Source: an uncultured Clostridia bacterium (GTDB lineage: Bacteria > Bacillota > Clostridia > Oscillospirales > Acutalibacteraceae). From it: a stretch of DNA of 64,000 nucleotides. The stretch is from assembly GCA_944384985.1 (NCBI GenBank), contig CALWVM010000002.1, positions 124,001 to 188,000 on the forward strand, given 5' to 3'. Both the position numbers and the translations under genes were made by a program. Positions 50,551-60,357 of this stretch are shown one piece after another; position 1 is the stretch's first letter; each line of letters begins with the position of its first letter. The notes beneath the pieces were generated by a model. The model was not told where the DNA came from and made no database searches. It saw only the letters and a list, made by a program, of their open reading frames with translations.

Positions 50551-51240
50551 TTAAGATTCTTCTTTCGGCAGCGCGCCGGACTGCAAATCGGTCAGCGTTT
50601 CGTAAATGCCGAGCGCAATCGCTTCGCCGTATGCATCTAAATGCTCATCGAACAGGTCGTTGTCCACGTCGCTGGTCACAAAGCCCGCCTCAACAAGACA
50701 GCTTGGCATATTCGTGTGTGCATTCACATAATAGTTGCCGTCCGGATTCTTGACGTAGCCTGTTTTTACGCCGCGATTTTCCGAAATACCGACATTTTCC
50801 ATTTGGAATAAAATGTTTTCCGCCAGCGCCCAATCGACTTTTCCCGGTGTGTTCTGCACCCAGATCTCCACACCGTTTCCGCTTTCGGCGCTGTTGCGGT
50901 GCAGGGCGACAAACAGCGTACAGCTGCGTTTGTTTGCGAAATTGCAACGCTCCTCAAGCGACAGGAACGTGTCGTCAGAGCGCGTCATATACACTTTGAT
51001 GCCCTTGGCTTCCAACGCATCGCGCACGCTGAGCGCCAGGCGCAAATTATCGTCTTTTTCATACCGATCGCCGTTCACAGCGCCAACATCCTGTGCGCCG
51101 TGTCCGGCGTCCAGACAAACCGAGATCTCCGCCTCCTTTTGGGATTGCAGATAGACGGCTGTAATGCAGAAAAGCACAATCGCTGCCGAAAAACAGACGA
51201 CAAGCAAAAGCCGCAATATTTTTTTTGATTGTCTTCGCAT
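50551..51240 (-). CDS. cwlD: N-acetylmuramoyl-L-alanine amidase, CwlD-like
   Basis: The 229 residues have an N-terminal membrane segment (~10-32) and an Amidase_3 domain with the zinc ligands in CLDAGHGAQDVGA near residue 45 (first His), a Glu in EKDDNLRLALSV, the His in FVALHRNS and the catalytic Glu in SCLVEAGFV. In Bacillus CwlD makes muramic-delta-lactam in spore cortex; the single membrane anchor and short length fit that group rather than large autolysins. Start 51240 follows a weak GGTGG; the longer frame runs into addB's promoter. Confidence 0.85.
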   Translation of the reverse strand: MRRQSKKILRLLLVVCFSAAIVLFCITAVYLQSQKEAEISVCLDAGHGAQDVGAVNGDRYEKDDNLRLALSVRDALEAKGIKVYMTRSDDTFLSLEERCNFANKRSCTLFVALHRNSAESGNGVEIWVQNTPGKVDWALAENILFQMENVGISENRGVKTGYVKNPDGNYYVNAHTNMPSCLVEAGFVTSDVDNDLFDEHLDAYGEAIALGIYETLTDLQSGALPKEES

Positions 51241-51340
51241 AAAAACCACCGCGTTCAATATAGCACAATCCCGCCTCTTTTTCAATGTCTGCCGATTGCA
51301 TAGTATGTACGTTTTTTCGGTCTTATGCAGTTTGCCGCAG

Positions 51341-51369
51341 TTGTCAAACAAAACGCCCTGTGGTAAAAT
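51341..51369 (+). promoter_or_regulatory. sigma-A type promoter of addB-addA
   Basis: TTGTCA (51341-51346) and TAAAAT (51364-51369) are 17 bp apart with a TGG extended -10, 26 bp before the addB start. Confidence 0.8.
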
Positions 51370-51394
51370 AGCCAAAAAGATAGGAGGCGGACGC

Positions 51395-54300
51395 ATGCTT
51401 CGTTTTTTACTCGGCAGAAACGGCAGCGGGAAGACAACTTATGTGCGAAATACGCTTGCTGAGCGCCTTAAAGCAGGGGAGAGCGGGTTTATTTTGCTCG
51501 TGCCCGAGCAGTTTTCCTATGCGTCGGAACGTGCCATGCTTGCGCGCGTAGGGGCAAAATATATGCAGGGTCTTGAGATCCTCAGTTTTTCTCGCCTTGC
51601 CGAAACGGTTTTAAATAGCGTGCAGCCGGCTTCCAAACCGGAAATCGATGATGGCATGCGCGCGGTGCTCATGCGGTTAGCGCTTGACGCCCTCGGCGAG
51701 CACACCCGCATTTACAAGCGCTATGCCAAGCATCCTAATCTTTTACATACTCTGGTCGCGTTTGCTAAGGAATTAAAGCAGTGTTCCGTTTCTGTTCCGG
51801 AACTTCAGAATGCAGGAGAACATCTTGCAAGCGGTGCGCTGAAAGAAAAGCTTGAAGAGTTGACGCTGCTTGTGCAGATGTATGAAGCTCTGGTACATGA
51901 ACGCTTTTCCGATGATGCCGATCAACTGACTAAACTTGCCGAAACGGTGCGAACCAGCGCACATTTTTCCGAAAAAACCGTTTTTGTTGATGCATTTGCA
52001 GGCTTTACAAAGCAGGAGCGCAACGTTCTTGAAGCGTTGATGCACGCATGCCGGGATGTGTATGTCACGCTTTGTGTGCCGCAAGCCGATGACAGCGAAC
52101 AAAATGCCTGTGTATTCGATAATATAATGCGGGAAATGCAGATGCTGAAAACGGCTGCTGCACGGCAGTCTGTGCCGGTAGCAAAACCGGTTTGGTTTTC
52201 TGCGGCACCGGATAATAAGACACCTGCGCTTATCTATTTGGAAAAAAATCTGTATTGCTGCACAAAAACATCCTTTCCCGGTGATGCTGCCTGCATTTCG
52301 CTTTGTGCAGCTCCGAATCGTGCACAGGAAAGCGATTGTGTGGCGCGGCAGATCCGCGTACTGTTGCGAGATGAAGGGTTCCGCGCGCGCGATATCGCTG
52401 TGGTCCAGCGTCGGAAAGACACCTATGATCAGGCTTTATGCGCGGCTTTTCGCAAATACGGCGTGCCGTACTTTGAAGATCGCCGTCAGCCGGTTGCCGC
52501 CGAGCCTTTGATGCAGTTTACTGATTGTTTGCTGTCGATGGCGGTGCAGGGGATCACCACCGAAGCACTTCTGCGCTTTTTGAAGACAGGGCTTGGCGGA
52601 CTTACCGCCGAGGAGATCGCCGCTTTGGAAAGCTATGCCGTGCTTTGGGGCATAGAGCGTGCTGATTGGCGTTCTGACTTTACGTCAAACCCGTCGGGAC
52701 TCGGCGTCACAATGCAGGACAGTGACCTGGAGCATTTGCAAAAGCTCAACGAACTGCGGCAGCGTGCTGTTGCGCCTGTGCTGCATTTCCGAAAGATATT
52801 TGCAGAGGGCAGCGGTGCAGATAAAGCACGCGCCTTGTATGACTGCCTGATGCGTATGGAAGTGCCACAGACCTTGGAAAAGCTTGCTAAGGACCTGTTG
52901 GACGCCGACTTTTATGCGCTTGCAGAACAGCAGAACACGATTTGGGAAATGCTCATGCAAATGCTTGACGCGCTTGCCGCCGCCTGCGGGGAAGGGGAAA
53001 TCACACCGGCGCGCTTTTATGAATTGTTCCGCATTCTGCTTGACAGCGCGGACGTCGGGCAACTCCCACAGGGGCTCGATACCGTAACCATCGGTACAGC
53101 GGATCGCATTCGAATGGATGCGCCGCGTGTTGTTTTCGTCGTCGGTGCAAACGACGAAGTGTTTCCGGAAAATCCGCCGACGGACGGCGTACTCAGCGAC
53201 GCGGACCGCAAAACATTGCTCGGGCTTGGGGTGGAGCTTTCGGATACGGCGGAATACAAAACGGTGGATGAACGCAATTTTGTATATGATACGCTAACCT
53301 TCCCGCGCGAGCGGCTGTATATTTCGTGGGCGCTTGCCGACTACAACGGTGCTTCGATGCGCCCGTCTTCGCTTGTACGAGAGATTCAGGAGATTTTCCC
53401 AACTGTCGAAGTCCTGGACGAATCGCAAACCGCACCAGAAGATCGCGCGCAAAGCGCCGCTTCTGCATTTGAAACGCTTGCTGAAGGCTTTTCGCGGCAC
53501 GATACACTTTCCGAAACATTATGCGCCTATTTCCGTGAGGATTCCGCGTATGCTGCGCGTCTTTCGGCGCTTGAACGCGCCGTTTCACAAAAAGAGACCG
53601 CATTTTGCGATGCATCCGTCTCTACAAAGCTGTTTGGAAAGGACATGATAATTTCCGCTTCGCGTGCTGAGACCTATTATAAATGCCCATTCTCTTATTT
53701 CTGCAAATATGGACTGAAACTCAAACCACTAAAAAAGGCGGAACTTGATCCTGCACAAAGCGGGACGGTGATTCACTATTGCCTGGAAACGGTGCTTTCC
53801 CGTTATGACCGGGAATCGCTTGCCGCAATGTCGCAGCAGCAACTGCACAGCGCAGTGGAAGAAGCACTCAAAGAGTATGCCGAAACAAGGCTCGGCGGCA
53901 CACAGAATAAAGATGCGCGCTTTGTACAAATGCTTCGACGCCTTGCAGATACGGTAACCGACGTTTTAGGACGTTTGGTCAGCGAATTTGCCGTCAGCGC
54001 CTTTGTGCCGACTGCGTTTGAACTCTCCATTGCCCCGGATGGTGAGATCGCTCCGTATCGCTTGCCGCTGGAGGGCGGCGGGTCGCTGCGCATCGTAGGC
54101 TCGGTAGATCGCGTGGACACGATGGAGAAAAACGGAAAAACGTATCTTCGCGTTGTGGATTATAAATCCGGCGGAAAGACCTTTGACCTTTCCGAAGTGC
54201 TTTCCGGATTGAACATGCAGATGCTTATATATTTATATGCTATTCGCGAAAACGGCGCGGAAAAATTCGGGGAGATCGTCCCAGCGGGCGTCCTGTATTT

Positions 54301-54742
54301 ACCGGCAAAGTCTGTGGAGGACAAGCTCCCGCGCAATGCCGATATAAATGATATTGAAAAAGCCAAGCTGCAAAACAGCCGCATGAACGGCGTTGTACTC
54401 GATGATGCGGATGTGATCCTTGGGATGGATTCGAGCGTTTCCGGTATGTTTATTCCGGTCAGTGCGCGCGGGGAACGGTTTGTCGGGAAATTGCTTGACA
54501 GGCAGGAGTTTTCCGCTTTGAAAGACAAGGTAGACGGCAAACTGTGCGACATGGCGAGCGCCCTGCAAAATGGACGTATTCCTGTGCTGCCGGCTGTGCA
54601 GAGCGGCAAAAATATTGCCTGTACCTATTGCGATTACGCAAGTATCTGCGGATATGAATCAGGCGATAACGCGCGGCAGCTTGTCTCGTTCGGCAAGTTT
54701 GACGACGTGAAAAAGCTTTTAAAAGAGGAGGATCAGGCATGA
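51395..54742 (+). CDS. addB: ATP-dependent helicase/nuclease subunit B (AddB)
   Basis: AddB forms with AddA the helicase-nuclease that resects double-strand breaks and degrades linear DNA. The 1,115 residues start with Walker A GRNGSGKTTYV. The nuclease domain motif VVDYKSGGKTFDL is near residue 920. The Fe-S cluster Cys are in YYKCPFSYFCKYG (~775) and CTYCDYASICGYES (~1,075). ATG 51395 follows TAGGAGG. The 3' end overlaps addA by 4 bp (ATGA). Confidence 0.97.
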   Translation: MLRFLLGRNGSGKTTYVRNTLAERLKAGESGFILLVPEQFSYASERAMLARVGAKYMQGLEILSFSRLAETVLNSVQPASKPEIDDGMRAVLMRLALDALGEHTRIYKRYAKHPNLLHTLVAFAKELKQCSVSVPELQNAGEHLASGALKEKLEELTLLVQMYEALVHERFSDDADQLTKLAETVRTSAHFSEKTVFVDAFAGFTKQERNVLEALMHACRDVYVTLCVPQADDSEQNACVFDNIMREMQMLKTAAARQSVPVAKPVWFSAAPDNKTPALIYLEKNLYCCTKTSFPGDAACISLCAAPNRAQESDCVARQIRVLLRDEGFRARDIAVVQRRKDTYDQALCAAFRKYGVPYFEDRRQPVAAEPLMQFTDCLLSMAVQGITTEALLRFLKTGLGGLTAEEIAALESYAVLWGIERADWRSDFTSNPSGLGVTMQDSDLEHLQKLNELRQRAVAPVLHFRKIFAEGSGADKARALYDCLMRMEVPQTLEKLAKDLLDADFYALAEQQNTIWEMLMQMLDALAAACGEGEITPARFYELFRILLDSADVGQLPQGLDTVTIGTADRIRMDAPRVVFVVGANDEVFPENPPTDGVLSDADRKTLLGLGVELSDTAEYKTVDERNFVYDTLTFPRERLYISWALADYNGASMRPSSLVREIQEIFPTVEVLDESQTAPEDRAQSAASAFETLAEGFSRHDTLSETLCAYFREDSAYAARLSALERAVSQKETAFCDASVSTKLFGKDMIISASRAETYYKCPFSYFCKYGLKLKPLKKAELDPAQSGTVIHYCLETVLSRYDRESLAAMSQQQLHSAVEEALKEYAETRLGGTQNKDARFVQMLRRLADTVTDVLGRLVSEFAVSAFVPTAFELSIAPDGEIAPYRLPLEGGGSLRIVGSVDRVDTMEKNGKTYLRVVDYKSGGKTFDLSEVLSGLNMQMLIYLYAIRENGAEKFGEIVPAGVLYLPAKSVEDKLPRNADINDIEKAKLQNSRMNGVVLDDADVILGMDSSVSGMFIPVSARGERFVGKLLDRQEFSALKDKVDGKLCDMASALQNGRIPVLPAVQSGKNIACTYCDYASICGYESGDNARQLVSFGKFDDVKKLLKEEDQA

Positions 54743-57700
54743 GCAAGCGTATCTGGACCAAAGACCAGCAAAACGCCATCACTGCACGCGGCGGCGGGCT
54801 ACTCGTGTCTGCCGCTGCGGGTTCCGGTAAGACCGCCGTGCTTGTAGAACGCGTTATCCGTCTTGTGTGCGACGAAAACAACCCGTGCCCGCTTGACCGT
54901 CTGCTTGTCGTAACCTTTACAAAAGCGGCGGCTTCGGAAATGCGTGAACGCATTGGCAAGGCGTTGGAAACTGAGCTTGCCAAACACCCGAACAGCGCTT
55001 ATCTGCTGCGCCAGCAAATGCTGCTGCCAGCCGCGCAGATCTGCACAATGGACAGCTTTTGCAATACGCTTGTCAAAACGTATTTTCATGAAGCGGATGT
55101 CTCGCCGGACTTTCGTATTTTAGACGACAGCGAGCGTCGCGCCATGGAAGAGGAGACAGCGCAAAGCTGCCTGCAGACCCTTTACGACGGTAACACGCCT
55201 GCGTTTCAGATGCTTTCCGGGTTACTGCTGCAGGGCGCAAACGACCGCAGGCTTGAAGAGGCGGTCTTAGACTTGTATCGATATGCGCAGGCATACCCGG
55301 ATGCTGAGTTTTGGCTAAAAAGCATTCCGGATTTTTATGATGCGCAAACGCCGCCTGCAAAAACAGTCTGGGGAAAAATGATCCTAAAGCATGTCGTGAT
55401 TCAAGCGGAGGATTGTGTACGGCTGATTCAAAAAGCATTGCAGCTTTTGGAATCAGAGCCGCCGCTTGCGGATGCATACGCTCCGGCATTACAGGTGGAT
55501 TTGTGTTTTGCAAACGCCATTTTGGATGCTGCGCGCACACTCGATTGGGACAAGACGAAAGATCTGACAGAATCCTACACCGCCGAAGCGTTTCACCGCG
55601 CGCCCAAAGGGTACACGGGAAACCGCGTGAAAGATACGGTTGCGGCGCTGCGAAAAAAAGTCAAATCCATATTTGGAAAGCTGCAGGAGGCCTTGCCGGC
55701 AACCGAGGCGGAGAACGCAGAGGACATGCGTGCGCTGCGCCCGATGGTACAAGTGCTCACCGATACCGTTCTGGATTTTTCCAAACGACTTTTGCAGGCG
55801 AAGCAGGAAGAAAATGCCTACGATTTCAGCGACATTTCGCACATGGCGTTGAAACTGCTTGTTGAGATACAAGCGGATGGCAGTTTCCATCGCACACCTC
55901 TTGCCGATACGCTGCGCGCGCAATATACGGAAATTCTTTTGGATGAATATCAGGATACAAACGAAGCGCAGGAGATGCTTTTTACGGCTCTTTCCGATCA
56001 CGAGCAAAATCTGTTCTGTGTCGGCGATGTAAAGCAGAGCATCTACGGCTTTCGTCTTGCTATGCCTGAAATTTTTCTGCGCCGCAGAGCTGCAAGCTTC
56101 GATTATGACGGCGTGCATTTTCCTGCTCGCATCACGCTTGGCAACAACTTCCGGTCCCGCAAAACGGTTGCAAACGGGATCAACCGGCTGTTTGAGCAAC
56201 TAATGACCGACGCGACTTGCGGCGTGGAATACGGCGATACCGAGCGCCTGTACGCCTCCGCTGATTACGATCCGGCCGATGACGCGCCGATTGAACTGCA
56301 CCTGCTCCCTTCAGGTGCGAACGGGTCAGATCAGATCCCGCCGGAGGCGACGCATATCGCGCAGTGCATCCAAGATTTAATAGACGAAAATACAACCGTG
56401 ACCGGTAAAGACGGCAGCTCCCGTCCGATGCGTTACGGCGACATCTGCATTTTGATGCGCTCACTGTCTGGCGGCGAAAAATACTTTGAAGCGCTCGAAG
56501 CAGCGGGAATTCCTGCGTTTTATCAAAAGAAAGGCGGCTTTTTCGCCATGCGGGAGATTCGTGTAATGGTCTCGCTTCTGGAGACGCTGAACAACCCATA
56601 CGACGACGTGCCGCTTTGCGCATGCTTGTTTTCTCAGATCTGGGGATTTACACCCGACGACCTTGCCGAAATCAAAATGTCGTCGCGCGACGAACCGTTT
56701 TTCCGCAAAATGGCAAATATGGATTCCGAAAAATGCCGCCGTTTTCTGAACGACTATAACGAGCTGCATGCACTTTCCACTGTGCTGACGCCTGCGGCGC
56801 TGCTGCGCACCATCTATGAGACAACCGGTTTTATGGCGATTGCCGGCGCGATGCCCGGCGGTGACAATCGAAAGCTGAATCTGCTATTGCTGCTGCGCTA
56901 CGCCGAGAGCTATGCGGAAAACGGGAAAAACAGTTTGTCTGGATTTTTGCGCTACCTCAAACGCCTGCGTGAAAATGAAGCGAATGTGGAAGCCGCCACG
57001 GGCGTTTCGGAATATGCGGACGTTGTGCGCATCATGACCATTCACAAAAGCAAGGGGCTTGAATTTCCTGTGGTTTTCCTTGCGAAGTGCGGCGCGTCGT
57101 TCAACGCAGCCGATCGCAGGAAACCACTGCTTATCCATCCGAAAATGAAGCTTGGGTTGAAAATTTATGATAGGGACGGACGACGCAGCTATCCGTCTGT
57201 ACCATATATAGCGGCAAAGCTCGGGATTGCAGCCGATGCACAGGCGGAAGAACTCCGCGTGCTGTATGTAGCGCTGACACGCGCAAGAGAGCGGCTGATT
57301 TTAGTGGGAAGCGGGAATGCGCGTACAAGTACACAGAGCATTGCATCTTCTGCGGCAAACGCCGTACTGGGGGAGAATGGCGTGCCGACCGCGTTCGTGC
57401 AAAATGCAAACAACTATCTTTCCTGGATCTGCGCCGCGTGGATGAAACATCCGGACGCCGAAGCGCTCCGAAAGCTCGCCGAATATGGAGGGGAGCGGGA
57501 AGGGAAGTCAGACTTCCATCTGCGAATCGTTCTACCACAGGAAACCGCAAAAGAAGAACGAGCCGAAGAGGAAATACACACGGCCGCTGCTGTGGATCCC
57601 GCTTTGCTGCGAAAACTAAAGACAAAAATCGAATACACCTATCCGTATCTGCCCTTGCGCGCCTGCCCTGCAAAGGTTAGTGCCTCTGCGTTAAACGCAC

Positions 57701-58275
57701 GTGATGACGCTTTTTCGTTTTTTGCAGAAGCGCGTCCGGCTTTCCTCGGCAAAGGCGGTATGACGCCCGCTATGCGGGGAACTGCAACTCACGCTTTTGC
57801 GCAGTTCTGCGATTTTGCCGCCGCAAAACAGGATTTGGAATCGGAAATTCGCCGCCTTACGGACGCCGGAAAGCTGACAAAGGAAGATTGCGAAGTGCTG
57901 GATCGTGCGGCACTCACAACATTTTTGAACTCGCCGCTGCTTGCACGTATAGAACACGCAGATTTTGTTTGCCGGGAACAAAAATTTACCGTATTTCTGC
58001 CTGCTGAAGAAGTGACCGGTATGAAAGATGCGGCTCTACAAAATGAAAAGGTGTTGCTGCAAGGCGTCATGGATTGCGTGTTTGGCGAAAACGGCAGCGT
58101 AGTGCTGTTGGATTATAAAACGGATCGTGTGCGAACGCCTGAAGAACTTATCGAACGGTACACCACGCAGCTGCGCGTTTATGCCTATGCGGCGAAACAA
58201 CTGTTTGAGACCGAGGTAAGGGAGGCTTATTTGTACTCCTTTGCACTTGGAAAAGCGATCCTTGTAAATATTTAA
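54739..58275 (+). CDS. addA: ATP-dependent helicase/nuclease subunit A (AddA)
   Basis: The 1,178-residue UvrD-like 3'-5' helicase with C-terminal RecB-type nuclease. Visible are Walker A SAAAGSGKTAVLVERV (~30), motif Ia VTFTKAAASEMRERI, Walker B EILLDEYQDTNEAQ (~395), VGDVKQSIYGFRLA (~430), RIMTIHKSKGLEFPVVF (~760), LYVALTRARERL (~840) and the nuclease motif VVLLDYKTDRV (~1,120). Full length with all motifs, so active AddAB is expected. Cotranscribed with addB. Confidence 0.97.
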   Translation: MSKRIWTKDQQNAITARGGGLLVSAAAGSGKTAVLVERVIRLVCDENNPCPLDRLLVVTFTKAAASEMRERIGKALETELAKHPNSAYLLRQQMLLPAAQICTMDSFCNTLVKTYFHEADVSPDFRILDDSERRAMEEETAQSCLQTLYDGNTPAFQMLSGLLLQGANDRRLEEAVLDLYRYAQAYPDAEFWLKSIPDFYDAQTPPAKTVWGKMILKHVVIQAEDCVRLIQKALQLLESEPPLADAYAPALQVDLCFANAILDAARTLDWDKTKDLTESYTAEAFHRAPKGYTGNRVKDTVAALRKKVKSIFGKLQEALPATEAENAEDMRALRPMVQVLTDTVLDFSKRLLQAKQEENAYDFSDISHMALKLLVEIQADGSFHRTPLADTLRAQYTEILLDEYQDTNEAQEMLFTALSDHEQNLFCVGDVKQSIYGFRLAMPEIFLRRRAASFDYDGVHFPARITLGNNFRSRKTVANGINRLFEQLMTDATCGVEYGDTERLYASADYDPADDAPIELHLLPSGANGSDQIPPEATHIAQCIQDLIDENTTVTGKDGSSRPMRYGDICILMRSLSGGEKYFEALEAAGIPAFYQKKGGFFAMREIRVMVSLLETLNNPYDDVPLCACLFSQIWGFTPDDLAEIKMSSRDEPFFRKMANMDSEKCRRFLNDYNELHALSTVLTPAALLRTIYETTGFMAIAGAMPGGDNRKLNLLLLLRYAESYAENGKNSLSGFLRYLKRLRENEANVEAATGVSEYADVVRIMTIHKSKGLEFPVVFLAKCGASFNAADRRKPLLIHPKMKLGLKIYDRDGRRSYPSVPYIAAKLGIAADAQAEELRVLYVALTRARERLILVGSGNARTSTQSIASSAANAVLGENGVPTAFVQNANNYLSWICAAWMKHPDAEALRKLAEYGGEREGKSDFHLRIVLPQETAKEERAEEEIHTAAAVDPALLRKLKTKIEYTYPYLPLRACPAKVSASALNARDDAFSFFAEARPAFLGKGGMTPAMRGTATHAFAQFCDFAAAKQDLESEIRRLTDAGKLTKEDCEVLDRAALTTFLNSPLLARIEHADFVCREQKFTVFLPAEEVTGMKDAALQNEKVLLQGVMDCVFGENGSVVLLDYKTDRVRTPEELIERYTTQLRVYAYAAKQLFETEVREAYLYSFALGKAILVNI

Positions 58276-58295
58276 GTGCTTTTCGAAAAAAAGGC

Positions 58296-58324
58296 TTGCT
58301 TTTTTTTCGGCGGTGTGGTAAAAT
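58296..58324 (+). promoter_or_regulatory. promoter of rpmE
   Basis: TTGCTT (58296-58301) and TAAAAT (58319-58324) are 17 bp apart with a TGG extended -10. Confidence 0.7.
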
Positions 58325-58366
58325 CCCTATGCTGATTTGATGGAATCCCGAAAGAGGTGAATGAAA

Positions 58367-58576
58367 ATGAAACAGGGTATTCATCCCGAGTACAAAACCG
58401 CTACTGTGAAATGCGCTTGCGGCAATGAATTCGTGACCCGCTCCACAAAATCGGAGCTGCGTGTGGATATTTGTTCCAAATGCCATCCTTTCTTCACCGG
58501 CAAGCAAAAGCTTGTAGATACCGGCGGGCGTGTGGATCGCTTCAACAGAAGATTCAATCTGGACGCAAAGAAATAA
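58367..58576 (+). CDS. rpmE: 50S ribosomal protein L31 (zinc-binding form)
   Basis: The 69-residue L31 protein has the zinc-ribbon Cys set CACGNEF and [10 protein letters not shown] (C+ form), and the family C-terminus [17 protein letters not shown] 58367 was chosen over 58361 because AGAGGTGA gives the better spacing and homologues begin MKxGIHP. The gene has its own promoter and terminator. Confidence 0.97.
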   Translation: MKQGIHPEYKTATVKCACGNEFVTRSTKSELRVDICSKCHPFFTGKQKLVDTGGRVDRFNRRFNLDAKK

Positions 58577-58578
58577 GC

Positions 58579-58610
58579 AAAAAGCGGTGCAGGAGATGTG
58601 CCGCTTTTTT
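58579..58610 (+). terminator. terminator of rpmE
   Basis: AAAAAGCGGTGCA and TGTGCCGCTTTTTT form a stem with two G-T pairs around GGAGA, ending in a T tract. The next start codon is only 16 bp downstream. Confidence 0.8.
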
Positions 58611-58625
58611 CTTTGGGGTGACCTT

Positions 58626-59249
58626 GTGGGCGAAACATACAAAACCGTTCAAATCAAAACCGAAGCCGAATTCACCGAAAAACGTTCCCGCTTTATCGGT
58701 GCAATCGCGCCTGTCTCATACGAAGCGCAGGCACAGGCGTTTATTGAGGAAATCCGCCGCAGGCATCGTGACGCGCGACATAACGTATTTGCCTATCGGC
58801 TGCGCGAAGGCGGCATAAAACGATACAGCGACGATGGCGAGCCACAGGGGACGGCCGGCGTCCCTGTTTTGAATGTTTTGGAAAAAGCCGATGTGTTTGA
58901 CGCCGTGATCGTGGTTACGCGCTACTTTGGAGGGATCCTGCTTGGCGGCGGCGGGTTGGTGCGCGCGTATTCGCACACGGCGCATCTGGCGCTCACGGCG
59001 GGGAAAATCGTCACCCTGGAAAAACAGACAGTTTTTCGTGCAAAAGTGGATTATGCATTTCACGGCAAGCTTTTAAATCTGCTGGAAGGCTTCGGCGCAA
59101 AGGTCATCAAGACGGCGTTCGAGCAAAATGTCACCCTTGAGATTGTGCTCCCTTCCGAGGTGGCAGATCAACTGGACGCAAAAGTATTCGATCTTTCTTC
59201 AGGTGCGGTCAAACTTGAAAAGATCGGCGAAAAATTTGCCGAAAAATAA
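58626..59249 (+). CDS. YigZ/IMPACT family protein
   Basis: The 207-residue protein has the IMPACT N-terminal domain (RSRFIGAIAPVSYEAQAQAFIEEIRRRHRDARHNVFAYRL, SDDGEPQGTAGVP, VVTRYFGGILLGGGGLVRAYS) and a C-terminal DUF1949 ferredoxin-like domain. In eukaryotes IMPACT regulates Gcn2; the bacterial role is unclear, possibly RNA or translation related. GTG 58626 follows TTGGGGTGA. It is followed by the dgt-like gene after 59 bp. Confidence 0.92.
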   Translation: MGETYKTVQIKTEAEFTEKRSRFIGAIAPVSYEAQAQAFIEEIRRRHRDARHNVFAYRLREGGIKRYSDDGEPQGTAGVPVLNVLEKADVFDAVIVVTRYFGGILLGGGGLVRAYSHTAHLALTAGKIVTLEKQTVFRAKVDYAFHGKLLNLLEGFGAKVIKTAFEQNVTLEIVLPSEVADQLDAKVFDLSSGAVKLEKIGEKFAEK

Positions 59250-59308
59250 AGGGAAAATCATTTTTTCTGCGTATATACAATTAGATATGGATTTAGGAGG
59301 TATTGTGC

Positions 59309-60322
59309 TTGGCGGAAACCATTCGGGAAAGAACTCTGGAAATTGAAAATCGTATTCTCTCTGAAAAGGCCTGCCATTGTGCAGATACCCGCGGCAGATT
59401 GCGTGAGGAACCGGAATGCGATATCCGTACGGCGTTCCAGCGGGATCGTGACAGGATCCTGCATTGCAATGCGTTTCGCCGGCTCAAACATAAGACCCAG
59501 GTCTTTCTTTCACCGGAGGGCGACCATTATCGCACCCGTCTTACGCACACGCTGGAAGTCGCCCAGATCGCGCGTACCATTGCGCGGGCGCTTCGCTTGA
59601 GCGAAGACCTGACCGAAGCAATCGCGCTCGGGCATGATCTCGGCCATACGCCGTTCGGTCATGCCGGGGAACGTGCGCTCGATGAAGTATACGACGGCGG
59701 CTTTCGCCATTATGAACACAGCCTGCGTGTGGTCGATAAGCTTGAAAAAGGCGGAAAAGGGCTCAACTTGACCTTTGAAGTTCGAGACGGCATCGTTTGC
59801 CATACGACAGGTCCACAGGCGCAAACACTGGAAGGACGCATTGTGCGGCTCGCCGATAAGATCGCCTATTTAAACCACGACATTGACGACGCGGTGCGCG
59901 CGGGTGTTATGGCGGAGAGCGACATCCCTCTGGATGTGCGTACGACCCTCGGTGAAAGCAAATCCAAGCGTATCGATACGCTGGTACGCTCCGTGATCGA
60001 CAACAGCGAGGATACGATCGCCATGGCGCTCGACGTGGAACAGGCGCTTTCTGAGCTCAACCGTTTCATGTTCAAAAACGTGTATACCAATCCTGTTTGC
60101 AAGGGGGAGGAAAAAAAGGCGGAAGCGCTCATTAAAAGCCTGTATACATATTTTATGGAGCATCCAAACCTCATGCCGTCCTCTTGCTGGCAGACGGTGA
60201 TTGAAGAGGGCGCTGCACGCGCCGCGTGCGATTATGTTGCCAGTATGTCCGACAGTTATGTTTTAAGCGTTTATCAACGTTTGTTTATTCCGACGGCTTG
60301 GCTGGAAAAAGGCTTCGGATAA
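59309..60322 (+). CDS. deoxyguanosinetriphosphate triphosphohydrolase-like HD protein
   Basis: The 337-residue HD-domain protein of the dGTPase family hydrolyses dNTPs to nucleoside and tripolyphosphate. Metal ligands are in RTRLTHTLEVAQ (His), LGHDLGHTPFGHAGE (His-Asp) and a later Asp in LADKIAYLNHDIDD. RDRDRILHCNAFRRLKHKTQVF is the family N-terminal signature. TTG 59309 is preferred because TTAGGAGG lies 9 bp upstream; TTG 59303 would be too close. In Clostridia this gene usually precedes dnaG, as here. Confidence 0.92.
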   Translation: MAETIRERTLEIENRILSEKACHCADTRGRLREEPECDIRTAFQRDRDRILHCNAFRRLKHKTQVFLSPEGDHYRTRLTHTLEVAQIARTIARALRLSEDLTEAIALGHDLGHTPFGHAGERALDEVYDGGFRHYEHSLRVVDKLEKGGKGLNLTFEVRDGIVCHTTGPQAQTLEGRIVRLADKIAYLNHDIDDAVRAGVMAESDIPLDVRTTLGESKSKRIDTLVRSVIDNSEDTIAMALDVEQALSELNRFMFKNVYTNPVCKGEEKKAEALIKSLYTYFMEHPNLMPSSCWQTVIEEGAARAACDYVASMSDSYVLSVYQRLFIPTAWLEKGFG

Positions 60323-60357
60323 TGGATATTCAGGTTGCTGAAAAGAGGTGATACGCC